A DNA stretch of 35,780 nucleotides from an uncultured Granulosicoccaceae bacterium (GTDB taxonomy: Bacteria; Pseudomonadota; Gammaproteobacteria; Granulosicoccales; Granulosicoccaceae): contig CALHNS010000069.1 of assembly GCA_938035125.1 (NCBI GenBank), forward strand, positions 1-35,780. The letters are read 5' to 3'. The notes beneath the pieces are model-generated. The model saw nothing but the letters and a program-made list of their open reading frames with translations. It was not told where the DNA came from and ran no database searches. Numbering within the stretch: the first letter of the stretch is position 1; the number at the start of each line of letters is the position of its first letter. The translations under genes and the position numbers were made by a program. Of the stretch, positions 7,511-15,692 are shown in pieces.

Positions 7511-9281
7511 CGATGGACCACCACCAGTATCGCAGGCGAACGCGTAAGAGATCCAATCCTCGCTGTGCGAACGATCGGCGCCCCACACGCACTTTAGCCA
7601 CTCCTGTCATGCCCGGACGAATAGCAGCTGTATCACCCTGTAGGCCTGCTTGCATCCGAAACACGTTTTCGTTTTCTGAAGCGATGGCGATAGGTACCGT
7701 CGATTCCACTTTAAAGGCGTATTCTTTGGAAGGAAAGGCTGCAAAGCGCATATTACCGATAGAACCCAACGACACATTTGTGGCTTGGTGCTCAGGCACT
7801 TCCAACGTTAAGTTGTAATCGTTTAGCGAAGCAATTTGAAACAGCGACTCACCTGCATCAACGGAAGATCCTAAGCGATCATTCAAATCACCGCTCACTA
7901 GTATTCCATCAAAAGGTGCCACAATGTCAGCTTGTGATAATTGATGATTAATTAAATCAAGCTCTGCCTTGGCTGATGCTTGCTCTGCACGCAATCGACC
8001 AATAGCAGGCTTATCTCGCGTGCTCATGGCTTGCACCAATGCAGAATCTAATCGCACTAATTCACTTACCCAAGAATCGCGTTGCAATTGCATGGATGTG
8101 TGATCAAATTGTGCAAGCACCTGCCCTTCACTCACTTGATCGCCAGCGCGAGCCGAAACTGATGCTAAGTACCCTTGATGAGTGGCTGCTAACACTTGCC
8201 GATCAGCGCCTTGAATTTCACCACGCAAAGTAGCGTTGTGAGAAAACGGAAAAAACAGCGCTAACAGGGTTAAGGCTAACGCGGTGAACGATGCCGTCTT
8301 TTGTGCTTGAGTGGTAGGTTTGAACAACACATGAAGCAACGTCTGCCCGCAGCGTTTTAAAAACAGCCCTACCCCAGGTTTTCGCTCACTTAGGGTTGCC
8401 AGTATCGGCGTTGCCATTTTCATTTCATCACTCAGTGCTTCAGCATGCAAGGCACGCTTCTGGGTTACGCTCAATTCCAACGTAACAACACCTAAGATCT
8501 GCTCTTCTTTTACCAAGGGCAGCGATAAAACCGTTAATTCACCGTATCGTTTATGCAACCGCTGGTGATGAATCAAATCCGTTTCAATACCAGAAATTAT
8601 CGCAGGATACTGAATGGGTTGTTGCGCATGAACGCATTCACCCATAGCCGCGATCAGTGTTCGAGGTAATGAACGACGCGCATCTAGTGCCGTCACCCCC
8701 GACATGGCTAATAAACGCGAACGACCGTGTTCAAACCAACCCACACTCACTCGCTTGGCTTGAGTTCGAAACTGCAAATCATCCACCCAGCAACCAGCCG
8801 CTTGAGTTAACGTTTTTTGCGATAACATCAATTGCAGAGGTGGCATAGATTGCTTGGAATCGCTCTGTGCATCCGCCAACCAATCGGTTAAATTCATAAT
8901 CCCCCAACGCAGCAATCGATCGGCTCCGGTTTGCGCAGGGGCGCTCAACGCGTTCATATGAACGATCACGCAGATTGATTTACCAGGAAACTGCACCGGC
9001 AGCTGCCAACAATTCATGCCGTGCGCGCTAAAGCTATGGTGCTTAGCTGAGTCACCTGTACAGATTATGGGAACCCTTGCTTTGCCAATGGATGCAACGA
9101 TGTGTTTTGACGTAACACCAGCACCTGTGTGTAAACCCGTTGCGTCCACTACCGCCGCAAAGTGCACATCGTTTAACAACTGGCATTGCCAGCGCAGCCA
9201 ACGACCCGCTATGCGCGAAAACGTTTGCCTGGCAGAGCTTGAAGATTTCTGGGAGCGCTGTGCTCCAACCACATCACCCAT
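7503..9281 (-). CDS. GAF-like/HlyD-type membrane fusion protein
   Basis: A 592-residue protein anchored by one membrane helix at about 330-346. The first 320 residues are cytoplasmic and include a GAF-like segment (about 155-285, ending in LSLPLVKEEQILGVVTLELSV). After the helix comes a periplasmic adaptor of the HlyD/AcrA type: half lipoyl motif (352-400), a short helical hairpin (about 400-455), second half motif IVAPFDGILVSGDLNDRLGSSVDAGE, then beta-barrel and membrane-proximal parts. Such adaptors link an inner-membrane transporter to an outer-membrane channel. It is translationally coupled to the M50/HlyD gene (eight-base overlap) and starts 72 bases after apbE. A sensory cytoplasmic domain on an adaptor is unusual. 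No pump gene lies beside it. The ATG at 9281 lacks a strong ribosome site, so the start is uncertain. Confidence 0.8.
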   Translation of the reverse strand: MGDVVGAQRSQKSSSSARQTFSRIAGRWLRWQCQLLNDVHFAAVVDATGLHTGAGVTSKHIVASIGKARVPIICTGDSAKHHSFSAHGMNCWQLPVQFPGKSICVIVHMNALSAPAQTGADRLLRWGIMNLTDWLADAQSDSKQSMPPLQLMLSQKTLTQAAGCWVDDLQFRTQAKRVSVGWFEHGRSRLLAMSGVTALDARRSLPRTLIAAMGECVHAQQPIQYPAIISGIETDLIHHQRLHKRYGELTVLSLPLVKEEQILGVVTLELSVTQKRALHAEALSDEMKMATPILATLSERKPGVGLFLKRCGQTLLHVLFKPTTQAQKTASFTALALTLLALFFPFSHNATLRGEIQGADRQVLAATHQGYLASVSARAGDQVSEGQVLAQFDHTSMQLQRDSWVSELVRLDSALVQAMSTRDKPAIGRLRAEQASAKAELDLINHQLSQADIVAPFDGILVSGDLNDRLGSSVDAGESLFQIASLNDYNLTLEVPEHQATNVSLGSIGNMRFAAFPSKEYAFKVESTVPIAIASENENVFRMQAGLQGDTAAIRPGMTGVAKVRVGRRSFAQRGLDLLRVRLRYWWWSIGA

Positions 9282-9353
9282 GGCTGATACGTCGCTTGCA
9301 TTGGCGCAAAAGTAAGATACCCTTGCGATGCAACAAGTGCTCCAGCAAAGCGC

Positions 9354-10406
9354 CTAATCGGCGCTAATTGCTTGTAATTCCTGCCATTTCATACTTTGCC
9401 AAACCGTAAATGACCCATCAATCGGATCGCTAAGCTCGGTTAGCTGCACAGCCAAAGCATTTGCTTCAGCGTAGGACTTGGCCCAAGAAGCTCCAGCCAC
9501 CATAAAAGCGGTTGACCACGCATCGGCTAGCATCGTATTTTCATGCACTACCGAGGCTGCCACCAGATGATGATCGATCGGCATTCCGGTGCGCCCATCG
9601 ATTAGGTGCGATACACGCTTATTGTCAATAATTCGCACGTTTCGATAGCTGCCCGATGTGGCTAAATTTGCATCGTTCAGTAATAAGCCCGACACCACTT
9701 CGCCATCATTTATAGAATCGGGCACTTCAATTCCAATGCGCCAAGGCGTGTTCTCAGATCGTTCTCCACGGCTTTCAATTTCACCACCGATATTCACCAC
9801 ATAATGGTGAATGTTGTTTCGCTGCAAAAGCTGCCCTAAACGATCAACCGCAAATCCTTTTGCAAGCGATGATAAATCGATGGTAAGTGTTGGATAGGTT
9901 TTTTTAACCATGCCATCTAACACCTCAACGTGTTGCCATCCGCTGTTTGCCAGTGCGTTTTCTAAATCATTGCTTGATGGCGCATCGGGTTGAGGCGTAT
10001 CGGCACTGAACCCCCACAAGGCAAACACGTTACCACGGGTTACATCATATGCACCTTGCGTGTTTTTTGAAACTGACAGCGCGGTGGTTAGAACGTGCAA
10101 CGTATGTTCATGCAATGCTTGAGCTTGGGTGGAACGGCTAGCATTAAAAAGGGACAATTCAGATGCTGGATCCCAGGTGGACATCAACCGATTTATGCGA
10201 CTAAGCTCTGCTTCAATAGCTTGCTGTAACTGATCGACGTTAGCAAGATTCGAATGAGCTTTGCCTAAGCTAATGCTCCACTGAGTGCCCATGGTGGGGC
10301 CACTAAGCTCTTGCGGTTCATATGGGGCTTTAGGTTGGCATGCACACAGAAACAACGCGGTGAACAGTAAAAACACCCGCGTTACGAGGTGCAAAGGAAT
10401 TACCAA
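9354..10406 (-). CDS. apbE: FAD:protein FMN transferase, lipoprotein
   Basis: A 350-residue periplasmic enzyme that uses FAD to attach FMN covalently to Thr/Ser of target proteins such as RnfG or NqrC, with Mg2+. The N terminus is a lipoprotein signal (hydrophobic stretch ending FLCAC-QP). Family motifs are present in order: GPTMGTQWSI, MSTWDPASELSLFN, DLSSLAKGFAVDRL, VVNIGGEIESRG and SHLIDGRTGMPID. The predicted start is TTG at 10406, overlapping the SET gene by seven bases; a GTG at codon 11 is possible but would shorten the basic n-region. No neighbour shows a clear FMN-binding motif of the D-x-x-S/T-G-A-T type, so its substrate lies elsewhere, or the adaptor module uses flavin in an unrecognised way. 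Confidence 0.9.
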   Translation of the reverse strand: MVIPLHLVTRVFLLFTALFLCACQPKAPYEPQELSGPTMGTQWSISLGKAHSNLANVDQLQQAIEAELSRINRLMSTWDPASELSLFNASRSTQAQALHEHTLHVLTTALSVSKNTQGAYDVTRGNVFALWGFSADTPQPDAPSSNDLENALANSGWQHVEVLDGMVKKTYPTLTIDLSSLAKGFAVDRLGQLLQRNNIHHYVVNIGGEIESRGERSENTPWRIGIEVPDSINDGEVVSGLLLNDANLATSGSYRNVRIIDNKRVSHLIDGRTGMPIDHHLVAASVVHENTMLADAWSTAFMVAGASWAKSYAEANALAVQLTELSDPIDGSFTVWQSMKWQELQAISAD

Positions 10407-10741
10407 CCGTAGTCGTGCAGTAGTTCTTCGTCTTTCTTAATGGATCGAATCGTTACCACGTCCACATCAGATAACTCACAGTTCGCTTTAGATTTTTTAC
10501 CGTGATTGATGTAGCGCAAATCGTTTTTTAAACGTAGCCCTAATTTTTTAGTTAACCACAATACATAGGTACCGTCTTTACGCGTAGGTGTACCTATTAG
10601 TTCGCCAATTAGGGTATTTTTTTTAATATCCACGGCAGCGAATAGGCCTTTACCGTGGATCTCACTGTCGGCAACGTACACTTTGTCGGATACATCGCTG
10701 TCGCGTTTGTTAGGTCTTTCTACAACTTGGGTAGTACTCAT
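10400..10741 (-). CDS. small SET-domain protein
   Basis: A 113-residue cytosolic protein that is almost only a SET domain, the fold of S-adenosylmethionine-dependent lysine methyltransferases. Recognisable pieces are IHGKGLFAAVDIKKNTLIGE near residues 28-47, RYINHGKKSKANCEL (a variant of the NHS-type cofactor motif) near 76-90, and the closing KDEELLHDYGW, which supplies the conserved Tyr. Similar mini-SET proteins occur in many bacteria, and their substrates are mostly unknown. It lies 70 bases after pilZ and overlaps apbE by seven bases, so it probably heads the apbE-adaptor-protease set. A run of eight A (minus strand, 10617-10624) sits in the coding region. Confidence 0.8.
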   Translation of the reverse strand: MSTTQVVERPNKRDSDVSDKVYVADSEIHGKGLFAAVDIKKNTLIGELIGTPTRKDGTYVLWLTKKLGLRLKNDLRYINHGKKSKANCELSDVDVVTIRSIKKDEELLHDYGW

Positions 10742-10811
10742 GAATCGCTGTGCTCGAAAGGAATCGCTAGTTAAGTAAATCCGTATGGTAGCAGACCCCG
10801 TCGAGTATGGA

Positions 10812-11159
10812 TTACATGGTTTGAGTAGGACGTTCGCTCGTTAGTGTGCCACCCAAGAATTGCTCGATGTTGCCACGAGCTTTACCGTTATCGGCATCAC
10901 TGAACTGCACACCAATGCCCGGTGTCTTGTTACCTTGCGCACCAGGTGGGGTTACCCAAACCACTTCGCCTTCAACCGGGTGTGGGGATGAATCGTCCAT
11001 CAGCTTTAGCAGCATGAACACTCTATCGCCTAAGCGGTAGCTACGTGCTGTGGGAACAAACACACCGCCGTTGGAGACGTACTGCATGTACGCTGAGTAC
11101 AGCGCACCGCGGTCGGTGATAGAGAAAGCAATAACGCCTTTACGAGTTTCGGAGGTCAT
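10812..11159 (-). CDS. pilZ: type IV pilus PilZ-domain protein
   Basis: A 115-residue single-domain PilZ protein of the type needed for type IV pilus assembly. The core block YVSNGGVFVPTARSYRLGDRVFMLLKL followed by EGEVVWVTPPGAQGNKTPGIGVQF is typical. It lacks the RxxxR c-di-GMP-binding motif at its N terminus, as does Pseudomonas PilZ, so it probably acts through protein partners (PilB/FimX in other species) rather than by binding c-di-GMP. It starts nine bases after holB, the same neighbour as in Pseudomonas, which supports the name. No other pilus genes are in the window. Confidence 0.9.
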   Translation of the reverse strand: MTSETRKGVIAFSITDRGALYSAYMQYVSNGGVFVPTARSYRLGDRVFMLLKLMDDSSPHPVEGEVVWVTPPGAQGNKTPGIGVQFSDADNGKARGNIEQFLGGTLTSERPTQTM

Positions 11160-11168
11160 GGACCGGTC

Positions 11169-12206
11169 TCAGCCTTTTATCTTAAGCCTCGTATCGGCAA
11201 GAAATCCCTCAAGCACAGTCTGAGTTTTAAAGCTGGCGCTGTCGATTCGGTGTAAACGCAGAAGATCGTCATGAATTGTGAACCACTGCACACTATTCAA
11301 CCGCTCAATGGCCGCGTTTTGCTCTGCCGACAACGATTTCAATGGTGAAAATTCAGCCGCCCCTTGCCGATGACGCACTGCCACTGCGCATAATGTAATA
11401 AACCGCGACAGGCAGACGGTTAACGGCACCTCTTTTAAAGACTCAACAATGGCACCCACGCTGCGCTTGTGAAGGAAAAGATTCCACCAAGCGGCATCAA
11501 TGGTGGCTTGCTGAGCCTGCCAATCTGGATGGGCCTGCCTAACGGCTCGCAAAGGCGCACCACACGCTTGCTCCAGTGCAGCTTTTGCATCATCTGATCC
11601 CAAATGGGACGATAACCAAGCCAAGGCCGCCGGTTCGTCTTCAACTGTTAAAGGGATTTGCTGACAACGGCTAATGAGCGTGGGCGGTAATTGAGCTGGG
11701 CGATCAGCCACTAAGATACACAATGTTCTCGCAGCTGGCTCTTCTAAGGTTTTTAACAACGCATTAGCCGCCGCTCGGTTCATGGTGTCGGCGCCACTGA
11801 TTAATGCAATGCGATAGCGATCAGCTCCAGCAGACAGCTGCAACCATTCAACCAACTCTCTTATGGGGTCAATACGAATCGTAAGGCTTTTACCGGCAGG
11901 TTGCAGATAACGAAATTCAGACGATGAACCCACATCCAACTGAACACAGGATGGACACTCCCCGCACGCACGGGTGCCCGTGTTGGTTTGCAGGTTCTTA
12001 CACAACAACACACGCACCACATTTTCTGAAAACCAGCGCTTACCCAGTTCGGGTGACCCACTGAACAACAACGCATGCGGTAAGTTACCTTGCTCATGGC
12101 GACGCAAAACGTGTTCAAAGCTTGCGCTTAACCAAGGCGGGCAATTCGCTGCATGTTGCAGTGGCTGCGGTTGTTCGTTTTCTGCGCTAGCCAAGGCTTC
12201 GACCAT
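11169..12206 (-). CDS. holB: DNA polymerase III subunit delta prime
   Basis: A 345-residue clamp-loader subunit. It shows the delta-prime pattern: a P-loop remnant (SGSPELGKRWFSE) lacking the normal GKT/S, a four-cysteine zinc module (CKNLQTN...ACGECPSC), LLKTLEEPA, and sensor-1/SRC region PTLISRCQQ. It acts with HolA, DnaX and others to load the beta clamp. I chose ATG 12206, which overlaps tmk by 20 bases; an in-frame TTG seven codons upstream is less likely. The position between tmk and pilZ is the usual gammaproteobacterial order. Confidence 0.92.
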   Translation of the reverse strand: MVEALASAENEQPQPLQHAANCPPWLSASFEHVLRRHEQGNLPHALLFSGSPELGKRWFSENVVRVLLCKNLQTNTGTRACGECPSCVQLDVGSSSEFRYLQPAGKSLTIRIDPIRELVEWLQLSAGADRYRIALISGADTMNRAAANALLKTLEEPAARTLCILVADRPAQLPPTLISRCQQIPLTVEDEPAALAWLSSHLGSDDAKAALEQACGAPLRAVRQAHPDWQAQQATIDAAWWNLFLHKRSVGAIVESLKEVPLTVCLSRFITLCAVAVRHRQGAAEFSPLKSLSAEQNAAIERLNSVQWFTIHDDLLRLHRIDSASFKTQTVLEGFLADTRLKIKG

Positions 12207-12855
12207 TGGCAAGCAATGTCTCTTCAAGCAGCGGCGCTAAGATTTGGGCAATTTTAGTTTGCACAATGTCTAATGGCTTACTGGCATCGATTACTTTCAC
12301 ACGCACAGGATCCTCTTTAGCCACTGCTAAATAGGCGCTGCGGCAACGCTCAAAAAACGGATCGGCTTCGGCTTCAATACGATCAGTTGCATTTCGCACG
12401 GCGATTCGTTCACGACCTAATGCGATGGGCATATCAAGTAACAGCGTTAAGTCAGGCATGCGAGTAACCCCCGCTAAGGTGTGAATGTCTTTCACTCGCT
12501 GCACGCCAATTTCGCGCCCTCCTCCTTGGTACGCTAAGCTTGCGTCTAGGTATCGATCGCTTAACACCCATTGCCCTGATGCTAGGGCCGGTAAAATAAC
12601 GGTGGCCACGTGCTCTACTCGCGAGGCCGCCATCATGAGCATTTCGGTTTCAGCTTGCATGGCGTGCTGGCTGTGCAGCAAAACACTTCGAAGCGCTTCA
12701 CCCAATTCGGTGCCACCGGGTTCACGGGTAACCAACACTGATACGCCAGCTGATTGTAAGGTTTCTTGAATAAATTCAAGATTGGTGGTTTTACCCACCC
12801 CTTCTAAACCTTCCAACGATAAAAATTTACCCGGAACAACCGCAGGCGTTGACAT
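12187..12855 (-). CDS. tmk: thymidylate kinase
   Basis: A 222-residue cytosolic kinase that phosphorylates dTMP to dTDP. The P-loop is SLEGLEGVGKTT (about 13-24), the nucleoside-binding TREPGGTELGE follows, and SDRYLDASLAYQGGGRE carries the DRY/H-type motif. The start ATG at 12855 lies twelve bases after mltG. The 3' end overlaps holB, giving translational coupling. Confidence 0.95.
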   Translation of the reverse strand: MSTPAVVPGKFLSLEGLEGVGKTTNLEFIQETLQSAGVSVLVTREPGGTELGEALRSVLLHSQHAMQAETEMLMMAASRVEHVATVILPALASGQWVLSDRYLDASLAYQGGGREIGVQRVKDIHTLAGVTRMPDLTLLLDMPIALGRERIAVRNATDRIEAEADPFFERCRSAYLAVAKEDPVRVKVIDASKPLDIVQTKIAQILAPLLEETLLANGRSLG

Positions 12856-12867
12856 GATGATCAGCCC

Positions 12868-13875
12868 CTAGCGTTTCAGTTGATACTTTCGAACGGCCGC
12901 GTTGTGCTGATCGATGTTTTCAGAGAATTGATGCGTACCGTCACCACGAGCTACAAAATAAAGTGCTTTAGTGCTTTGTGGGTTCATCACCGCTTGTATG
13001 GCATCACGCCCAACCATTGAAATAGGCGTAGGTGGCAGCCCGCCTCGCGTGTAGGTGTTGTAAGGGGTATCTGTTCTAAGATCTTTACGTCGAATATTTC
13101 CATCATAGGCTTCCCCCATACCGTAGATAACGGTGGGATCGGTTTGCAAACGCATCCCCTTTCGCAATCGCGATACAAACACACCGGCAATTTCAGGCCG
13201 CTCTTCTGGCACCGCCGTTTCTTTTTCTACGATAGAGGCAAGAATTAACGCTTCATATGGGGATTCAAACGGTAAGCCTTCCTGGCGTTTTTCCCACTCT
13301 TCGTTTAATACTTTAAGCAGTGTGCTATTCGCACGTTGTAGGTATTCAATGTCGGTAAAGTTTTTTGGAAACGAATAGGTATCGGCAAAGAACACACCTT
13401 CTGGGTGCTGCCCGTCTAATCCTAACTTCGCCATTAATTCTTCATCAGAAAGCTCATTGACGGTTTGCACAAGATCAGAAGATGATGCTAACTGTGCGCG
13501 TAGCTGACGCCAATTATGACCTTCAATAATGGTTTGCTTATACTGCACCGTTTTACCAGCAACTAACACGTCCATAAGTTCTGGTACCGTGGCAACAGCG
13601 GGTAAGTTGAATTCTCCAGACTTTATTTTTGGGGCTAAACCACTTTGACGTGCATAGAGCTCAAACCAATGTGGTTTATCAATAACCCCCAGCTGGTTAA
13701 ATTCAGATGCCACACGCTTTGCCGACCAACCACTTTGCACCGTGAAAGATTGAGCACGGGTTGGAATAGAGCGTTCATTTTTCAAAAAAGATTGGTAATC
13801 GTTCCAACCCCAGAGCGCTATGCCTGCAACGACAACGATGCCCAGTAAACATAACCAACCCAAAAAACGCAACAT
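12868..13875 (-). CDS. mltG: endolytic peptidoglycan transglycosylase MltG (YceG-like)
   Basis: A 335-residue inner-membrane enzyme that cuts nascent glycan strands and so ends their elongation. One N-terminal membrane helix (about residues 4-24) is followed by a LysM-like region and the catalytic YceG domain. The catalytic Glu lies in LASIVEKETA (about 212-221), followed by the conserved GMRLQTDPTVIYGMG and YNTYTRGGLPPTPISMVG. It starts eleven bases after fabF. In E. coli and Pseudomonas pabC sits between fabF and mltG; it is absent here. Confidence 0.95.
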   Translation of the reverse strand: MLRFLGWLCLLGIVVVAGIALWGWNDYQSFLKNERSIPTRAQSFTVQSGWSAKRVASEFNQLGVIDKPHWFELYARQSGLAPKIKSGEFNLPAVATVPELMDVLVAGKTVQYKQTIIEGHNWRQLRAQLASSSDLVQTVNELSDEELMAKLGLDGQHPEGVFFADTYSFPKNFTDIEYLQRANSTLLKVLNEEWEKRQEGLPFESPYEALILASIVEKETAVPEERPEIAGVFVSRLRKGMRLQTDPTVIYGMGEAYDGNIRRKDLRTDTPYNTYTRGGLPPTPISMVGRDAIQAVMNPQSTKALYFVARGDGTHQFSENIDQHNAAVRKYQLKR

Positions 13876-13886
13876 AGTGATTTACT

Positions 13887-15131
13887 TTACGCTTGCTTGA
13901 ACACTAGGGTTCCGTTCGTACCACCGAAACCAAATGAATTGGATAACGCCGCGGTTATGCTCGCTTTACGAGCCCCATCAGCCACATAATCTAAATCACA
14001 ACCATCGCTGGGATTGTCTAGATTGATGGTGGGAGGTGCGATTTGATCTTTAATTGCCAACACGCAGAACACCGCCTCAATGCCGCCAGCTGCGCCCAGT
14101 AAATGCCCTGTCATGCTTTTGGTTGAAGAGACCAACACATCATTGGCGTGTGAACCGAAAATACTTTTAATGGCATCGGTTTCTGCTAAATCGCCAGCGG
14201 GTGTGGAGGTGCCGTGGGCATTGATGTAACTGATGTCAGTGACGTCTAAATCCGCATTCTTAAGTGCAGCCTTCATGCATCGCCCCGCACCTTCTCCCCC
14301 TTCTGCAGGTAACGTCATGTGATACGCATCACCCGACATACCATAGCCTGCCAATTCGCAGTAAATCGTTGCACCGCGCGCTTTTGCGTGTTCGTATTCT
14401 TCCAATACCATGACACCTGCACCATCACCTAAAACAAACCCATCGCGATCTTTATCCCAAGGGCGAGAGGCTGCGGCAGGCTCATCGTTACGGGTGGACA
14501 AAGCGCGCGCTGCGCCAAAACCTGATAAACCTAATGGGCATGTTGCCATTTCAGCACCACCTGCAATCATCACATCTGCATCACCGTATTCGATAAGGCG
14601 CGCTGCATCACCGATGTTGTGTGTGCCTGTGGTGCACGCGGTAGTGATGCTGATGTTTGGGCCTTTATAACCTCTGCGAATAGAGATGTTACCGCTGATC
14701 ATGTTAATGATCGTGGAAGGCACAAAGAACGGAGACACTTTACGTGGACCGCCCTTAAGCATAGCTTCATGCTGCACTTCAATATTCGGCAATCCGCCAA
14801 TTCCAGAGCCCACAGCAATACCAACTCGTTCTAAGTCTATGCCGTCTGCATCGTCAAGGCCTGCATCGGTTATGGCTTCATTGGCAGCCACCACACCAAA
14901 ATGCACAAAAGTATCCATCTTACGGATGTCTTTTTTAGAGAAATGTTCGGCCGGATCGAAACCTTTCACCGACGCACTGAATTTCGTGGCATAAGGTTCT
15001 ACGTCAAAGAAGTCGATGGTTTGCGCACCCGACTGACCCGCCTGTATGGCTTGCCAAGAACTGGCTACATCATTACCAACCGGCGTCAGTAGGCCTAGAC
15101 CTGTGACCACCACTCGTCTCTTCGATGACAT
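13887..15131 (-). CDS. fabF: 3-oxoacyl-ACP synthase II
   Basis: A 414-residue condensing enzyme that elongates acyl-ACP with malonyl-ACP and, in E. coli, also controls the unsaturated C16 to C18 step. The catalytic Cys-His-His triad is intact: C166 in TTACTTGT, H306 in [11 protein letters not shown] and H343 in [10 protein letters not shown], with K338 nearby. The final [12 protein letters not shown] is also typical. It lies downstream of acpP, separated by a strong hairpin, and leads into mltG. Confidence 0.97.
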   Translation of the reverse strand: MSSKRRVVVTGLGLLTPVGNDVASSWQAIQAGQSGAQTIDFFDVEPYATKFSASVKGFDPAEHFSKKDIRKMDTFVHFGVVAANEAITDAGLDDADGIDLERVGIAVGSGIGGLPNIEVQHEAMLKGGPRKVSPFFVPSTIINMISGNISIRRGYKGPNISITTACTTGTHNIGDAARLIEYGDADVMIAGGAEMATCPLGLSGFGAARALSTRNDEPAAASRPWDKDRDGFVLGDGAGVMVLEEYEHAKARGATIYCELAGYGMSGDAYHMTLPAEGGEGAGRCMKAALKNADLDVTDISYINAHGTSTPAGDLAETDAIKSIFGSHANDVLVSSTKSMTGHLLGAAGGIEAVFCVLAIKDQIAPPTINLDNPSDGCDLDYVADGARKASITAALSNSFGFGGTNGTLVFKQA

Positions 15132-15187
15132 GACTACCTCGTGCTAGCGATAAGAATCGCGTAATTAATTTTTAAACACCGTAACGA

Positions 15188-15213
15188 CAAACCGGCGCGA
15201 TTGCGCCGGTTTG
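15188..15213 (-). terminator. hairpin between acpP and fabF (attenuating terminator)
   Basis: A perfect 11-base-pair stem (15188-15198 with 15203-15213) with a four-base loop lies 24 bases after acpP. On the transcribed strand it is followed by TTTGTCGTT rather than a long T run, so termination should be partial. This would fit the need for much more ACP than FabF. It could equally stabilise the 3' end of acpP mRNA. Confidence 0.55.
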
Positions 15214-15237
15214 CTTCATCCGATTACTGTTGAGGTT

Positions 15238-15477
15238 TTAGGCCTCTAAGTGCGCATTCACATAATCTACCGCTTGCTGCACTGTGGTAATTTTTTCAGC
15301 TTCTTCATCAGGAATTTCACACTCAAATTCCTCTTCCAGTGCCATGACCAGCTCGACTGTATCGAGAGAGTCTGCGCCCAGATCTTCAACAAAGGAAGCC
15401 GCGTTGGTGACTTCGTCTTCTTTAACGCCTAACTGTTCGACAACAATCTTTTTGACGCGTTCGTCGATACTGCTCAT
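15238..15477 (-). CDS. acpP: acyl carrier protein
   Basis: A 79-residue acidic carrier protein that holds growing acyl chains on 4'-phosphopantetheine. The attachment Ser is S37 in the invariant GADSLDTVE. The helix III/IV block [20 protein letters not shown] is typical. I chose ATG 15477 (MSSIDERV), which has GGAG about ten bases upstream; a longer frame to 15510 has no family support. Flanked by a 215-base gap upstream and a hairpin downstream, so it is probably expressed from its own promoter as well as from the fab operon. Confidence 0.97.
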   Translation of the reverse strand: MSSIDERVKKIVVEQLGVKEDEVTNAASFVEDLGADSLDTVELVMALEEEFECEIPDEEAEKITTVQQAVDYVNAHLEA

Positions 15478-15524
15478 CGTGGATAAACTCCGAAAATTTT
15501 GGCGGACCAATTCTCCGCACGGCT

Positions 15525-15530
15525 ATTGTA
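15525..15530 (-). promoter_or_regulatory. candidate -10 element for acpP
   Basis: The minus strand reads TACAAT (in TCTACAATAG) about 48 bases upstream of the acpP ATG, within the 215-base fabG-acpP gap. No good -35 hexamer is seen at 16-18 bases. A separate acpP promoter in this position would match other gammaproteobacteria. The gap also holds a small GGGCAAATGCCC palindrome at 15594-15605 and otherwise nothing I recognise. Confidence 0.3.
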
Positions 15531-15692
15531 GAGAATCCCTTTGCTACGTGCCACGCAAAATTCGGCCATGAGCGTAAGGTTTCCCTTGTGAGTGGGCAAA
15601 TGCCCGGCTAACTGGTTAAACATTGTACAAAACATAAGGATCAGTGGGCCTAATTCAAGACCTAAAAACGATAGATACCATTCTATAACCCA

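Noticed and set aside
7511..7588. Longer start (ATG 7588) for the PqqD/M50/HlyD protein.
   Set aside because: The extra 26 residues are read from the C-terminal coding region of the upstream adaptor in another frame and look like noise. GTG 7510 gives a normal short overlap.
10742..10811. Loose dyad GTAATCC...GGATTTAC on the minus strand between pilZ and the SET gene, considered as a terminator separating the module from the housekeeping run.
   Set aside because: Pairing is interrupted, the loop is over 25 bases and no T run follows.
15594..15605. Palindrome GGGCAAATGCCC in the fabG-acpP gap, considered as a terminator or operator.
   Set aside because: The stem is short with almost no loop, and no T run or promoter is aligned with it. 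It is noted only as part of the gap description.
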